A DNA stretch of 64,000 nt from Bacteroidaceae bacterium (GCA_024401275.1 JAKSLJ010000003.1:62001-126000); one strand, 5' to 3'; positions 32,632 through 42,722 are shown, numbered from the stretch's first letter. The notes: generated by a model from the letters alone, not told the origin. Numbers and translations: made by a program.

Positions 32632-35600
32632 TTACTCGCAGATGATTGTGACGAAACTTTCTGCCGGCATGAAGATTTCTGCCTTTCCGTCGGCAATGGC
32701 AATCTGCTGCGCCTCGGCATGTTGAATGGAGTTCGTGATGTAAGCTGTTGCCTTCGTTGCTGATAGAGGAAGTCCGGTTACCTCTGCCATGCACGACGCG
32801 CCGTTGTTGACGATATGAACGGCTGCCTCGCCTTTCACGGTATTGCTCATCGCCGCAGCGTTTATGTTGTCCTTGCTGACACTGACAGGGATGGCAAAGG
32901 CGTTGGCAGGAGTCATGGCAAGCTGCTTGAGATTGAAGAAGCGCTGTGTAGGTCGCAGCGGACCGTCCTCGCCCAGAACCCCCTCGCCATAGAGAAGAGA
33001 GTAGTCGGCAGTGAGCTGCCACTGGAGTATGCTCAGCGGTTGGCAGATGCTGCACAGGCGGGTGTAGAGGTTTATCTCGTAGAGTGCGAAAGTGGATTCC
33101 TTGAAGATGCCCGGATAACGCCACGCAGCAGCATCGGTGCTACCTTCACCAACGATCAGCGGCACATTGATGCTTCGGGCTGCATCACGCCATCCGCGAA
33201 GAGTCTCGTCGTCGCAGCCACGCCATGAATGGAAGGAAACGGCACCAATGTACTTGTGGGCATCCTTATCCTTGAGGGCAGGCTGGATGAAACTGATGGA
33301 TGTGGCATCGGAATTGTCGCCGAGGAGCATCTTGCAAGCGAGACCTTCGGCAGCAAGTCGTGCGCCAAACTCCTTGATGAAGTCGCAATGTTCCTGTGGA
33401 GTGTGAAGCACATCGATGCCGATGTCAGACTCATTGAAAGAGAAGTAGTCAACATCGACGCCATGCTCTTCCTTCATGAACTTGATGTAGGAGAGGAGCG
33501 AGTCGTAGATGCGGTCTTTCATCTCTGGTTTCAGGCGCAAAGCGGCAACGCCCGGACGCTGTCTCTCCGTGCTAACAAGCGCCCATTCTGGTGGGAACCA
33601 GCAACTCAAGACTACCGGCATACCGATACGCTTCAGGCGCTTTGCCATCTCGATGCTTGCCTTGACACGCTCATTTGCAACGCCTTCCTTATCCCATAAT
33701 GCCCATGGAAGTTCCACGCGACCGAAGGCTACACGGAGATTGTCCAAGCAATAGTCGATGACCATCGGGTCGCGAGCAGGATTCTGTATGCGGAAGTTTC
33801 CACCGAAACCGTCAAAACGAGAGCCTGGATGAGCCATGTCGAGAGAGATGCGGGCTGTCTCATGATGCTGAGTGCCAGCGGTTTTCAGTACGGCAGAGAG
33901 AGAAGCCGACTGTCCTTTCTGCAAGGTGTTGAGCAAAGTGACATAGAGAACCTTGTTGCCATTCTCCTCACGAACGAAAGATTTCACTGCCTTGTCAAAT
34001 TCAAGCGAAAGATTGCGCTCAGCGGAAGAGACGGAAACCTTCTTGCCCGAAGCCTTTATCTTTGCTGCGGAATAGTATTTCGGTGCAAGCTCCATGCAGA
34101 AATAAGCACCTTCCTGAAGAGTGCTGTCGGCAGTGGCTTGCCATGAAAGCCTTACCGTGTTCTTATCTACATCGGTAACCTCCTGATGGAAATGAGCGCC
34201 ATGGAGCGGAATGTCAACAATCTGCGTCTGTCCGTCGCGACGGTATCTCACATTGTTCTGAGCCTCACGAGCAGTGCTTTCCATTGGTTTGCCTGGATTG
34301 CCCACACGGAGAGTGGACTCGAAATCAATGAGTTCGCCATCCATCCTGACGCCAGTGATATTGCTCCACGCCATGACTTCCGAATGAACAGCCTGAGGCT
34401 TGAGGCGATTGACTATCTCGAAGCCCATGCGACTGTTGTGGTAAGGACAGTTCCAAAGACTTCCCTTCGGCTCCTTCTTCTGCACCTCGCCGCTGGCAGA
34501 GATGTAGTGATGCCATTCGCCGTTCTCGCGATCTATGAAGTTATCCCTCACAAACTGCCATATCTTAGCCGCCTGATCGAGATACTTCTGCTTGCCCGTA
34601 ATCTGCCAAGCATTGACACAGCCCACGATGGATTCACACTGTGGCCACCACGAAAGTCTGCGCTGCAAGCCCTTTGAGTTCTTTTCGTAGATCATCGAAC
34701 CGTCGGGATTCGTGCCTTCTGCCAGCGCAACATCAACCATTCTGACCGACTGCTTGCCAACGGTCTGTATCAGAGCCTCGTCGCCCAAGGCTTCCGCTGC
34801 CTCGTAAAGCAGCCAAGAGGTCTCGATGTCGTGGCCGTAGGAATCAACCTTGTCGAGTTCCTGCCAAGCGTCGTTGCAGAAAAGGCGGAGATGACCAGTC
34901 TGCGGATTGTAAAGTCTGTCGGAAGAAGAGAGGATCGTGATGAGGACGCGGATGTCATTCTCCAACTGCTTGTCGTGCCAAACCTTGTAAAGATTCGTGA
35001 AAGCCTCCAGCAGATGGATATGGGTGTTCATGGTCTTCGTGGCACCTGCGTGGTCATCGACGCCATTGGCAACGGTGGAAGAATAGTCGCGCGACATTAC
35101 CTCCCTATAGCCGCCGTTTTGCTTATCCTTAACCTTCTCATTCAGAGTGCGATACAAGGAAATGGCAGCTTCAAGGCTCTGCTTGTTTCCCGTAGCACGG
35201 AAATGCTCTGAAAGTCCATAGATGCCGAAAGCCGCAGCGTATGTCTGCTTCGTGCCGTCAAGCATTGCGCCTTCCGGATTCAGCGTCCAAAAGACACCGC
35301 CGTAGCGCTTGTCGATGAAGTGCTGGATGTAGTATTGCTGGATCTTGTCGGCATAATCCTTGTGTGCGGCAATGCTGTAGTTGCGATAAGCCGCAGAGAA
35401 TGTCCAAAGGATTCTGGCTCCCAACACAGCACCCTTCGGCGCCTGTTCATTGGCAACGCCATTATAGGCAATCAAGCCATTGAAACCGCCGTAAGCATCA
35501 GGCGATTTTCCCAACCAATAAGGGAGAATATTTGTGAGCAGGTCGTGCTCAATCTCACTGCGTAGCGCATCCACATTCCGCGATTCCTGCGTTACACCAT

Positions 35601-35688
35601 TGTGCTTCATGGCATCAGCCATCGCTCCATTCGGCATGGCGAGAAGCACGGAAAGTATAAGGGTTAGTTTGAAAAAAACAAGTTTCAT
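32632..35688 (-). CDS. Secreted two-domain protein: cellobiose/mannobiose 2-epimerase-like + GH30-like glycosidase
   Basis: 1018 residues. Signal peptide MKLVFFKLTLILSVLLAMPNGAMA. Residues ~35-430 form an (alpha/alpha)6 N-acylglucosamine/cellobiose 2-epimerase-like domain (GGFNGLIAYNG, DKRYGGVFWTLNPEG, KTMNTHIHLLEAFTNLY, YGHDIETSWLLYEAA, WWPQCE, WNCPYHNSRMGFE). A beta-rich linker follows to ~610. Residues ~620-1018 resemble GH30/GH5 clan A (SRFDGFGGNFRIQNP; SFNESD with acid/base Glu753; IVGEGSTD with nucleophile Glu848). Such epimerases are normally cytoplasmic single-domain enzymes, so the exported fusion is unusual. Both active sites appear intact. It probably acts on a beta-linked glycan in the periplasm or outside the cell. 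Confidence 0.82.
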   Translation of the reverse strand: MKLVFFKLTLILSVLLAMPNGAMADAMKHNGVTQESRNVDALRSEIEHDLLTNILPYWLGKSPDAYGGFNGLIAYNGVANEQAPKGAVLGARILWTFSAAYRNYSIAAHKDYADKIQQYYIQHFIDKRYGGVFWTLNPEGAMLDGTKQTYAAAFGIYGLSEHFRATGNKQSLEAAISLYRTLNEKVKDKQNGGYREVMSRDYSSTVANGVDDHAGATKTMNTHIHLLEAFTNLYKVWHDKQLENDIRVLITILSSSDRLYNPQTGHLRLFCNDAWQELDKVDSYGHDIETSWLLYEAAEALGDEALIQTVGKQSVRMVDVALAEGTNPDGSMIYEKNSKGLQRRLSWWPQCESIVGCVNAWQITGKQKYLDQAAKIWQFVRDNFIDRENGEWHHYISASGEVQKKEPKGSLWNCPYHNSRMGFEIVNRLKPQAVHSEVMAWSNITGVRMDGELIDFESTLRVGNPGKPMESTAREAQNNVRYRRDGQTQIVDIPLHGAHFHQEVTDVDKNTVRLSWQATADSTLQEGAYFCMELAPKYYSAAKIKASGKKVSVSSAERNLSLEFDKAVKSFVREENGNKVLYVTLLNTLQKGQSASLSAVLKTAGTQHHETARISLDMAHPGSRFDGFGGNFRIQNPARDPMVIDYCLDNLRVAFGRVELPWALWDKEGVANERVKASIEMAKRLKRIGMPVVLSCWFPPEWALVSTERQRPGVAALRLKPEMKDRIYDSLLSYIKFMKEEHGVDVDYFSFNESDIGIDVLHTPQEHCDFIKEFGARLAAEGLACKMLLGDNSDATSISFIQPALKDKDAHKYIGAVSFHSWRGCDDETLRGWRDAARSINVPLIVGEGSTDAAAWRYPGIFKESTFALYEINLYTRLCSICQPLSILQWQLTADYSLLYGEGVLGEDGPLRPTQRFFNLKQLAMTPANAFAIPVSVSKDNINAAAMSNTVKGEAAVHIVNNGASCMAEVTGLPLSATKATAYITNSIQHAEAQQIAIADGKAEIFMPAESFVTIICE

Positions 35689-35723
35689 GAATTATTTTTG
35701 GTTAGTATGAAATTGGGTTATGA

Positions 35724-36599
35724 TTATTCAGTTTCTTTCAGTGCATGGTATAGTCTATCGATGATTTCGGAGTCAACGGTTTCGTCGAACTTGCGGGCGA
35801 AAAAGCGTGGGGAATTGGCAAGATAATCGTAGTCGGCAGTGCGCCAGATATACGGAAACCCTCTCTCCCAGTCAATCTCGCGCATATGGGTGGGCGCCGA
35901 CTCGGGACTGAGACGGAAGAGGCGGTCTTGCCAACCGAGTTCCTTGATGAGAGTCGGCTTGTAGGTCTCGTCGCAGCTGCGGGAATAGCGGTATCTGCGG
36001 AGTATTTGGTCTTTGCGCTCCACGAGCTGTGAGACGAAAGCGTCGGTAACGCTGCACCAGTTGCCTCCATGCATCCACTGCTCTGCGCCTTGCTGCTTGA
36101 TGCCGAGAAGCTGCTGGAGCAGGATGAACGCCTTGCGTGCCCAACGATATAGGCGACGGAGCATCATGTTTGGATGCATCTGTTGCTTGGTGAATATCTG
36201 GTAGCGGAGATTGTCCTTGCGGCGGGGTAGGGGAGGCTGCATATAGGAGATGAATTCCTTGCCCTGGTTTTCTTGGCAGAAGCGGTGGATATAGTCTTGC
36301 GAATTGAGCGGCATATCGACTCCGCTGAGCAGGTGGTAGTAGTCGTAGTGCTGCTTGGCGTGGGCGTAGGCGAACAGTTTCAGTTCTGCTTCAACAAGCG
36401 AGATATGCCCCCAGTAGATCTCCACCTCGCGTGGCAATTCGTAAAGCCCGGAATGGTCGGTCTTCAAACAGGATAGGTCAAACCCCTTCACCTTCTTGTC
36501 AACGAGGATGAAGATGTCGTTGCGCTCGTCGTCTATCAGCGAGATGAGCTTTTGCAACTGTGAAATCTTGTTGTGAGCTATTATCAGGTATGCGTGCAT
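35724..36599 (-). CDS. GT14-like (core-2/I-branching) beta-glycosyltransferase
   Basis: 291 residues. MHAYLIIAHNKISQLQKLIS, FILVDKKVKGFDLS, EIYWGHISLVEAELKLF and YYHLLSGVDMPLNSQDYIH are hallmarks of the core-2/I-branching N-acetylglucosaminyltransferase family (GT14). WMHGGNWCSVTDAFV corresponds to its conserved middle. Bacterial members build extracellular polysaccharide. It is downstream of an acyltransferase-3 gene on the same strand, separated by 65 bases of AT-rich simple repeat. Confidence 0.88.
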   Translation of the reverse strand: MHAYLIIAHNKISQLQKLISLIDDERNDIFILVDKKVKGFDLSCLKTDHSGLYELPREVEIYWGHISLVEAELKLFAYAHAKQHYDYYHLLSGVDMPLNSQDYIHRFCQENQGKEFISYMQPPLPRRKDNLRYQIFTKQQMHPNMMLRRLYRWARKAFILLQQLLGIKQQGAEQWMHGGNWCSVTDAFVSQLVERKDQILRRYRYSRSCDETYKPTLIKELGWQDRLFRLSPESAPTHMREIDWERGFPYIWRTADYDYLANSPRFFARKFDETVDSEIIDRLYHALKETE

Positions 36600-36664
36600 T
36601 GAGGGAAAAATTGAAAATTGATAATTGAAAATTAAATCGTTAAATCATCAAATCGTCAAATCGT

Positions 36665-37735
36665 CTAGTTCTTAACTCCGAAGAGATATTTGCGGAATAT
36701 CGGGCTGGTGCGGAGGACATTCGAGGTGATGAGACTGATGCCGATGACTACCATTGCGACGGAGAGTATCATGACCAGCTCTACCGTTGCTCCGGGCTTG
36801 TTCTCCTTCAGCCACGGACCGACCATGTGGAGACGCGGCAGGAAGAAATAGTGGATGAGGTAGATGTCGAGAGTGCGGGTGCCGATATACTGCATGACGC
36901 GACCGAGGCGAGTCTGCTTCGAGAATGTCTGCTCATAATGGCGGAAGCACATGATGATGATGCCGAGGAAAGAGAAGATGGCTACGGTGCGCGGCAGATT
37001 AGCCCACATCATTCGCAGCGTGTGCCACTTGAAGAAGTCGAGACTGCTGATGAGTGCCACGACGACCACGAGGGCGAAGAACCAGTTCGTGTCGAAGAGT
37101 CTCTCTGCCTGCTTCCAGTATCTGCGGCAGACATTGCCGGTAACGAAGAAGCAGAAATACTGGGTGAACTGGGAGAAGCTGGTGTAGTCGCACCATGTTT
37201 CCTTCATGTATGTGAACTGCTTCGGCATGTAGTTGGTTTCGTAAGCCAGCATGGATATTACCCACAGCACGAGGATGGGCAGCCACGAAGGCAGTTTGCC
37301 GTTGGTCCATTTGTTCAGTTTCGCTTCGAGATAGGCGAAGAGATAGTATATGATGAACATCATCAGCAGCACATAGGTGAACCAGTAGCCGTCTTTAAGC
37401 GGCTTGGCGAGGGAGTCCATGAAGGCAGAACAAAAGTCCCTGTTGAAGACTGCCACATAGACGGCAAGGAAGATGATGGTAGGCACCATTTGTATGCGCA
37501 GTTTCTTGAGCAGCGAAGAGCCCAGCGTCTTGCCGCTCCAGACGGTCTTTGCGCTATATGCGAGGAAGCCGCTGACGAAGAAAAACAACGGCATTCTGAA
37601 GAGTATGAGGACATCCTGAATGGCTGTGTCTTTCGGCATGTAAACGCCAAAGCCAAAGTTCATCACATGGTGTGCTACTACGAGCATCATCGTGAATCCG
37701 CGCATGGCATCGAGCCATTCCATTCGCTTCTTCAT
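36665..37735 (-). CDS. Acyltransferase family 3 membrane protein
   Basis: 356 residues with about ten membrane helices. The opening RMEWLDAMRGFTMMLVVAHH carries the R-x(10)-H pattern of acyltransferase-3 enzymes, and MPLFFFVSGFLAY is the conserved second helix region. It probably O-acylates cell-surface sugars and may act with the GT14-like enzyme downstream. Confidence 0.9.
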   Translation of the reverse strand: MKKRMEWLDAMRGFTMMLVVAHHVMNFGFGVYMPKDTAIQDVLILFRMPLFFFVSGFLAYSAKTVWSGKTLGSSLLKKLRIQMVPTIIFLAVYVAVFNRDFCSAFMDSLAKPLKDGYWFTYVLLMMFIIYYLFAYLEAKLNKWTNGKLPSWLPILVLWVISMLAYETNYMPKQFTYMKETWCDYTSFSQFTQYFCFFVTGNVCRRYWKQAERLFDTNWFFALVVVVALISSLDFFKWHTLRMMWANLPRTVAIFSFLGIIIMCFRHYEQTFSKQTRLGRVMQYIGTRTLDIYLIHYFFLPRLHMVGPWLKENKPGATVELVMILSVAMVVIGISLITSNVLRTSPIFRKYLFGVKN

Positions 37736-37778
37736 TCGATAATTAATAATTAAAAATTAAAGATTAAAAATTTGCCCC

Positions 37779-38417
37779 TTACAGCATGTTGACAATTTCC
37801 ATCGGAGTTTCGGCGAACATAGTTGCCCCTACACCTTCGAGGAACTTGCGGTCGCGGAAGCCCCAAAGCACTGATATGCAAGGCAGTCCGGCATTCTGAG
37901 CTGTCTCCAAATCGACATTGCTGTCGCCGATGTAGATGCAGTTTTCCGGAGTCTCGCCGAGCTCGCGGATAGCCTTGAAGACCATGTCTGGAGCGGGCTT
38001 GTTCTGCACATCGGGAGTGTCGCCTACAGCCACATCGATATAGTCGCCGAAGAAGTGCTTCACGAGGGGCTTTGTGGCGGTGTCAATCTTGTTGCTCACC
38101 ACTGCCATCTTCACACCGCGCTCCTTCAGTGCGGCAAGCAGGGGGATGATGCCGTCGTAAGGTCGGGTGAAGTCGAGGTTGTGCTCCATGTAGTAAACCT
38201 GGAAGTCGGCATAGGCTTTCTCGTAGAGATCGTCGTCAGCATCGGCTGGCAGAGCGCGGCGCATGAGTGTGCGCACGCCGTTGCCCACCATCCAGCGCAC
38301 CTCGTCAACCGTATGCTCTGGCATGGCGTTCTGGCGGAGTGCGTAGTTTACGGCATTCGCCAGGTCGTCTATGGTATTGAGCAGGGTGCCGTCAAGGTCG
38401 AATATGCAAGTCTTCAT
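37779..38417 (-). CDS. gph: HAD-family phosphoglycolate phosphatase-like
   Basis: 212 residues. CIFDLDGTLLNTIDDLANAV (motif I DxDGT), VVSNK (motif II Ser/Thr region) and YIGDSNVDLETAQNAG (motif IV) with a small helical cap fit Gph/PGP phosphatases. It hydrolyses phosphoglycolate or another small phosphoester in the cytoplasm. It starts 9 bases after the S41 protease gene. Confidence 0.88.
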   Translation of the reverse strand: MKTCIFDLDGTLLNTIDDLANAVNYALRQNAMPEHTVDEVRWMVGNGVRTLMRRALPADADDDLYEKAYADFQVYYMEHNLDFTRPYDGIIPLLAALKERGVKMAVVSNKIDTATKPLVKHFFGDYIDVAVGDTPDVQNKPAPDMVFKAIRELGETPENCIYIGDSNVDLETAQNAGLPCISVLWGFRDRKFLEGVGATMFAETPMEIVNML

Positions 38418-38426
38418 GTTCTCCTG

Positions 38427-40016
38427 TTATTTGCTGCTTAGTTCGGTCAATGCCCTCTGGATGAGGTCGTTCGTCTCGTTCACTATCTTGAAGTACTCGG
38501 TCATGGTCCAGATGTCGCGGGCGATGAGAGCCTTGAGATGGAGCTTGGCTTCAGTAGCGGCTTTTGCTTTCTCCTCATCGTCGGTTGGCGTGATTTTCTG
38601 CTTTTCTGCCTCGGCGAAGATATCGTCGATGACGCTCTGTGGCACCTCGAAGCGCTTGTTGAAGTCGTCGAAGTTCTTGTATTCCGCCTCGATGCTCTTG
38701 CGCTCCTTGTCTATATATTTAAGGTTCGCGTTGATGATGAGGCTCTTGGCAGAGATGGAGCGATAGAACTTTGTGTATTTCATCGTGTCGAGCGGCACGA
38801 AGATGTCAGGCATGATGCCGCCGCCACCATAGACGAGGCGGTGCTCATTGAGGGTGTAGTACTTCAGCGAGTCGTTGAAGTGGATGCTGTCGGCATTGGT
38901 GAACTCGCCGTTCTTGAAGCGCGTCTCAAGGTCGTTCTGGTATGCTTTCTTGTCGCCCTTGGTATATGGCTTCTGGATGCAGCGACCCGACGGAGTGTAG
39001 TAGTGGGCTACGGTGAGGCGGATCATTGAACCGTCGGTCATTTCCACTGGGCGCTGTACGAGTCCCTTGCCGTAAGTGCGGCGACCGATGATGGTGCCGC
39101 GGTCATTGTCCTGCATTGCTCCGGCAAAGATTTCGGATGCAGAGGCAGAGTATTCGTTGACGAGCACTACTACCTTTTTCTTCTTCTGTTCGCCCTTGTC
39201 GTCGGCTTTGTAGTCCTGGCGCTTCTGTGTGCGACCTTCGGTGTAAACTATCAGGTCGCCCTTGTTGAGGAACTGGTTGCAGAGGAGCACGGCGGTCTGC
39301 AGATAGCCTCCGCCATTGTCCTGAAGGTCGATGATGATGCTCTTGACCTTGTTTTTCTCCTCAATGGCCTGGAGAGCCTTCACGAACTCCTTGTAGGTTG
39401 TGGCGCCGAAGCTGCCGATGCGGATATAGGCTACACCCGGACGGATGAGGTAGGAAGCATCGATGGTGGTTACAGGAATCTTGTCGCGAGTGATGGTGAA
39501 GGTAAGTACGCCGTCAATGCCGCGACGGACTACGCCGATGTTCACCTTGGTGCCCTTAGGACCGCGCAGCTTCTTCATGATCTTGTTCTTGTCCATCTTG
39601 ACTCCCGCAATGGCGGTGTCATTGACTGACACTATGCGGTCGCCAGCGAGCACTCCGGCTTTCTCCGATGGTCCGCCGTTGATGGTCTGGATGACCATGA
39701 GCGTGTCTTCCACCATGTTGAACTGCACTCCGATGCCGTCGAAATTGCCCTGCAGCGGCTCGTTGAGTTCTCTTGTCTCTTCTGGAGTGGTATAGGAAGA
39801 GTGCGGGTCGAGCTTCTCCAGCATTCCCCTGATGGCATCCTCCACGAGCTTGTTTTCGTCAACGGAATCCACATAGAGATTGTTTATCGCCACTTCCGCC
39901 CATTGCAGCTTTTGGAGTGGCGAGTCCTTGCCTGTGTTTATCCTGAACTGTGCCGACGCTGCGGTGCTGAAGAGCACGAGGCAGAGGGTGATTATAGAAA
40001 AAATCCTTGTTTTCAT
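38427..40016 (-). CDS. ctpA: S41 C-terminal processing peptidase (CtpA/Prc)
   Basis: 529 residues from ATG at 40016; an in-frame ATG at 40094 would run into parE and lacks a signal peptide. Signal peptide MKTRIFSIITLCLVLFSTAASA; PDZ domain about residues 85-165 (GIGVQFNMVEDTLMVIQTI, AGVLAGDRIVSVND); peptidase core with VNEYSASASEIFAGAM (catalytic Ser) and GRRTYGKGLVQ (catalytic Lys). It cleaves periplasmic proteins near their C-termini. It is between parE and gph, 40 bases after parE. Confidence 0.93.
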   Translation of the reverse strand: MKTRIFSIITLCLVLFSTAASAQFRINTGKDSPLQKLQWAEVAINNLYVDSVDENKLVEDAIRGMLEKLDPHSSYTTPEETRELNEPLQGNFDGIGVQFNMVEDTLMVIQTINGGPSEKAGVLAGDRIVSVNDTAIAGVKMDKNKIMKKLRGPKGTKVNIGVVRRGIDGVLTFTITRDKIPVTTIDASYLIRPGVAYIRIGSFGATTYKEFVKALQAIEEKNKVKSIIIDLQDNGGGYLQTAVLLCNQFLNKGDLIVYTEGRTQKRQDYKADDKGEQKKKKVVVLVNEYSASASEIFAGAMQDNDRGTIIGRRTYGKGLVQRPVEMTDGSMIRLTVAHYYTPSGRCIQKPYTKGDKKAYQNDLETRFKNGEFTNADSIHFNDSLKYYTLNEHRLVYGGGGIMPDIFVPLDTMKYTKFYRSISAKSLIINANLKYIDKERKSIEAEYKNFDDFNKRFEVPQSVIDDIFAEAEKQKITPTDDEEKAKAATEAKLHLKALIARDIWTMTEYFKIVNETNDLIQRALTELSSK

Positions 40017-40056
40017 TTGCTTGTCGTTTGAGTGTTTTTGTTGATTGTGTGGGCTA

Positions 40057-42009
40057 TTAATCCACGAAAAAGTCTTCCGGCTTGTCTTCTTCAATGACGA
40101 TGTTGTCGATGATGAAGCTCTGGCGCTCCGGAGTGTTCTTGCCCATGTAATATTCGAGGAGCTTTTGTACTTGGTCGGTCTTCTGGAGAGTAACCTGCTC
40201 TAGTCGCATATCCTCGCCGATGAAGCCGCGGAACTCGTCAGGCGAAATCTCACCTAGACCTTTGAATCGGGTGATTTCCGGTTCCTTGCCGAGAGCCGCT
40301 ATGGCAGCCTGTCGCTCCTCGTCGGAGTAGCAGTAGCGCGTGATGAAGTCGCCCTTTGACTGCTGTTCCTTCTCGGTGAGTGACTTCTTGTCCTTGATTT
40401 TCGTGCGCTTGTTGCGAACGCGGAAGAGCGGAGTCTGAAGCACATAGACATGGCCTTTCTTGATAAGGTCAGGGAAGAACTGGAGGAAGAATGTGATGAT
40501 GAGCAGTCGGATGTGCATGCCATCGACATCGGCATCGGTAGCTACGATGACCTTGTTGTAGCGCAGCGTGTCGAGTCCCTGCTCTATGTCGAGGGCAGCC
40601 TGAAGGAGATTGAACTCCTCGTTCTCATAGACCACCTTCTTGGTGAGTCCGAAGCAGTTGAGCGGTTTACCACGCAGAGAGAAAACTGCCTGAGTGTTCG
40701 GGTCGCGACTCTTTGTGATAGATCCTGATGCAGAGTCACCCTCAGTGATGAAGATGGCACTTTCCTCCTTGCGGTCGTTCTTTGCATCAGAGAAATGGAT
40801 GCGGCAGTCGCGGAGCTTGCGGTTGTGGAGGTTTGCCTTCTTTGCGCGCTCCTTTGCTATCTTTGCCACGCCAGCCATAGCCTTTCGTGCCGACTCGCTC
40901 TGCTGGACTTTCTGGAGAATGGTTTCGGCAATGTCGGGATTCTTGTGGAGGTAGTTATCGACATGCTCCTTTATGAAGTCGCCGACATATTTGTTTATGC
41001 TCACGCCCTCAGGAGCCATGGTGAGCGAACCGAGCTTGATCTTGGTCTGCGACTCGAAGACCGGCTCCTCAACATTGACTGCAATGGCGGCGCAGAGTCC
41101 GGTGCGGATGTCTATCGGCTCGTAGTTCTTGCCCGAGAATTCCTTGATGGTCTTCGCGATATGCTCCTTGAAAGCCGACTGGTGAGTACCGCCCTGAGTG
41201 GTATATTGACCGTTTACGAAAGAGTAGTACTCGTCGCTGTTCTGCTTATCGACATGGGTGAAGGCAATCTCGATGTCCTCGCCGACGAGGTGGATGATAG
41301 GGTAGAGGCTCTCTGCCGTCATGCGGTCGGTGAGCAGGTCGGCAAGTCCGTTGCGCGACGCTATGCGCTTTCCATTATATATTATGGCGAGTCCGGTATT
41401 GAGGTAGGTGTAGTTTCGGAGCATGTCGCCCACGAAAGCCGGCACGAACTTGTAGTTCTTGAAGAGCGTGTCGTCAGGAGTGAACTTCACCATCGTTCCG
41501 TTTTCCTCTTCCGTAGGCATGGTGTTGTCCGTCTGCAGCTGACCTTTAGCGAAGGTGAGTATGCGGACCTGTCCCTCGCGGTAAGAGCGCACTTCAAACT
41601 CGGAGCTGAGGGCATTGACCGCCTTTAGACCGACACCGTTCAGTCCGACGCTCTTCTTGAAGGCTTTGGAGTCGTACTTACCGCCGGTGTTCAGCATGCT
41701 TACCGCCTCGACGAGCTTGCCTTGCGGAATGCCACGACCATAGTCGCGTATGCTGACGCGGAGATTTTCCTCCATGTCAACCTCGATTTTCTTTCCTGCG
41801 TTCATCTTGAACTCGTCGATGGAGTTGTCGATGACTTCCTTCAGGAGCACATAAATACCGTCTTCTTGCAGCGAACCGTCGCCGAGACGACCGATGTACA
41901 TACCCGGACGGAGTCGGACATGCTCCATGTCGGACAGGTGCCGGATGTTGTCGTCTTCGTATTCTACAGTATCGCCTATTTGCTGGTTCTTGATATCTTG
42001 TTCTGCCAT
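40057..42009 (-). CDS. parE: DNA topoisomerase IV subunit B (ParE/GyrB family)
   Basis: 650 residues from ATG 42009, which gives the conserved MAEQDIKN start. An upstream in-frame ATG at 42144 lies in the AAAC repeat tract and yields a non-conserved leader. GHKL ATPase ([51 protein letters not shown]), transducer, and TOPRIM with [17 protein letters not shown] and [10 protein letters not shown]. The length and the [13 protein letters not shown] end fit ParE rather than the longer GyrB; exact assignment from sequence alone is slightly uncertain. It relaxes and decatenates DNA with ParC, which is not in the window. Confidence 0.9.
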   Translation of the reverse strand: MAEQDIKNQQIGDTVEYEDDNIRHLSDMEHVRLRPGMYIGRLGDGSLQEDGIYVLLKEVIDNSIDEFKMNAGKKIEVDMEENLRVSIRDYGRGIPQGKLVEAVSMLNTGGKYDSKAFKKSVGLNGVGLKAVNALSSEFEVRSYREGQVRILTFAKGQLQTDNTMPTEEENGTMVKFTPDDTLFKNYKFVPAFVGDMLRNYTYLNTGLAIIYNGKRIASRNGLADLLTDRMTAESLYPIIHLVGEDIEIAFTHVDKQNSDEYYSFVNGQYTTQGGTHQSAFKEHIAKTIKEFSGKNYEPIDIRTGLCAAIAVNVEEPVFESQTKIKLGSLTMAPEGVSINKYVGDFIKEHVDNYLHKNPDIAETILQKVQQSESARKAMAGVAKIAKERAKKANLHNRKLRDCRIHFSDAKNDRKEESAIFITEGDSASGSITKSRDPNTQAVFSLRGKPLNCFGLTKKVVYENEEFNLLQAALDIEQGLDTLRYNKVIVATDADVDGMHIRLLIITFFLQFFPDLIKKGHVYVLQTPLFRVRNKRTKIKDKKSLTEKEQQSKGDFITRYCYSDEERQAAIAALGKEPEITRFKGLGEISPDEFRGFIGEDMRLEQVTLQKTDQVQKLLEYYMGKNTPERQSFIIDNIVIEEDKPEDFFVD

Positions 42010-42042
42010 GACTTTTAGATTTCCATATTGCACAATTCGTTG

Positions 42043-42073
42043 CAAATTTACTGCTTTTTGAATTGTTTTCAAA
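42043..42073 (-). promoter_or_regulatory. -33/-7 promoter of parE
   Basis: On the minus strand TTTG (42073-42070) and TAAATTTG (42050-42043) are 19 bases apart and end 33 bases before the parE ATG. This supports the internal start at 42009. Confidence 0.7.
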
Positions 42074-42116
42074 ATCTTTGTCGGAAAAAATGAAAAAAAA
42101 GCCGAGAAAAGTTGCA

Positions 42117-42149
42117 AAACGCAAACAAACAAACAAACAAACAAACAAA
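42117..42149. repeat. AAAC tetranucleotide tract
   Basis: AAACGC then about seven CAAA/AAAC units lie ~110 bases upstream of parE. Similar (TTTG)n or (CAAA)n tracts end the elements at 26036, 26205, 31508 and 32580. Confidence 0.7.
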
Positions 42150-42370
42150 AATTGTCTTAGTTATGCATGAAATTAGGCGAGTTTATAGCCTATCGGCTAG
42201 AAATCTGATTGTGGAAATCTTTTGAGGAAATATTTCTGGCGTTAGCCTTAAGATTTCTACGAAGTTAAGATTTGACTTTCCCTTTGGCCGTCGAGCTACG
42301 CTCAGCGCTTGCGATGCTCTGCCTTTAGTGCAGAGAACCTTCTTGCGTAAGCAATAAGAATAAAAAAATA
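42150..42370. other. Gene-free stretch between parE and tRNA-Gln
   Basis: With the promoter and repeat, 42010-42405 has no gene. A CTCTGC-ctttaGT-GCAGAG hairpin near 42320 is the only local structure I see. Nothing else can be supported. Confidence 0.6.
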
Positions 42371-42400
42371 AACGAGCTGACTCGGAAGTCAGCTCGTTTT
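42371..42400 (-). terminator. Terminator downstream of tRNA-Gln
   Basis: AACGAGCTGACT-cgga-AGTCAGCTCGTT is a perfect 12-bp stem with T-runs on both sides. It lies 6 bases past the 3' end of the tRNA. Confidence 0.85.
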
Positions 42401-42405
42401 TCGTG

Positions 42406-42476
42406 TTGGGCTACCCGGATTCGAACCAGGAAAGGCAGGACCAGAATCTGCAGTGTTACCATTACACCATAGCCCA
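42406..42476 (-). tRNA. tRNA-Gln (anticodon CTG)
   Basis: The reverse complement folds as a 71-nt tRNA. Acceptor TGGGCTA/TAGCCCA, D-arm GTGT..AATGGTAA..ACAC, anticodon arm CAGA-TTCTGGT-CCTG with CTG at positions 34-36, and T-arm CCTGG-TTCGAAT-CCGGG. CCA is not encoded. CTG reads CAG, so glutamine. Confidence 0.93.
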
Positions 42477-42648
42477 ATCTTTTATGTTTGCTATTCACTT
42501 AAACTTGACCCGTTTGAGCGCCGTTCGTTCTTGTGTTTAGCGGGTGCAAAGGTAAAGAGTTTTTTGTAAACTGCAAAGAAAAAGAGGGAATTTTTCATAA
42601 AAAACTATAAAATTTTTGATTTTAAGCGGAAAATAAGGTTAAATTTCG

Positions 42649-42656
42649 TAATTTTG
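42649..42656 (+). promoter_or_regulatory. -7 promoter box of rsfS-ftsH
   Basis: TAATTTTG followed by CACC, 66 bases before the rsfS ATG. No clear -33 TTTG at the usual distance. Confidence 0.6.
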
Positions 42657-42722
42657 CACCTGATATGTTCAATAAAGAATAATAGAATAAAAACAACCAA
42701 AAGACAAAACATAAACTGAAAT

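Noticed and set aside
40017-40094. N-terminal extension of the S41 protease
   Set aside because: The 26 extra codons overlap parE and are not a signal peptide; the ATG at 40016 starts a clear one.
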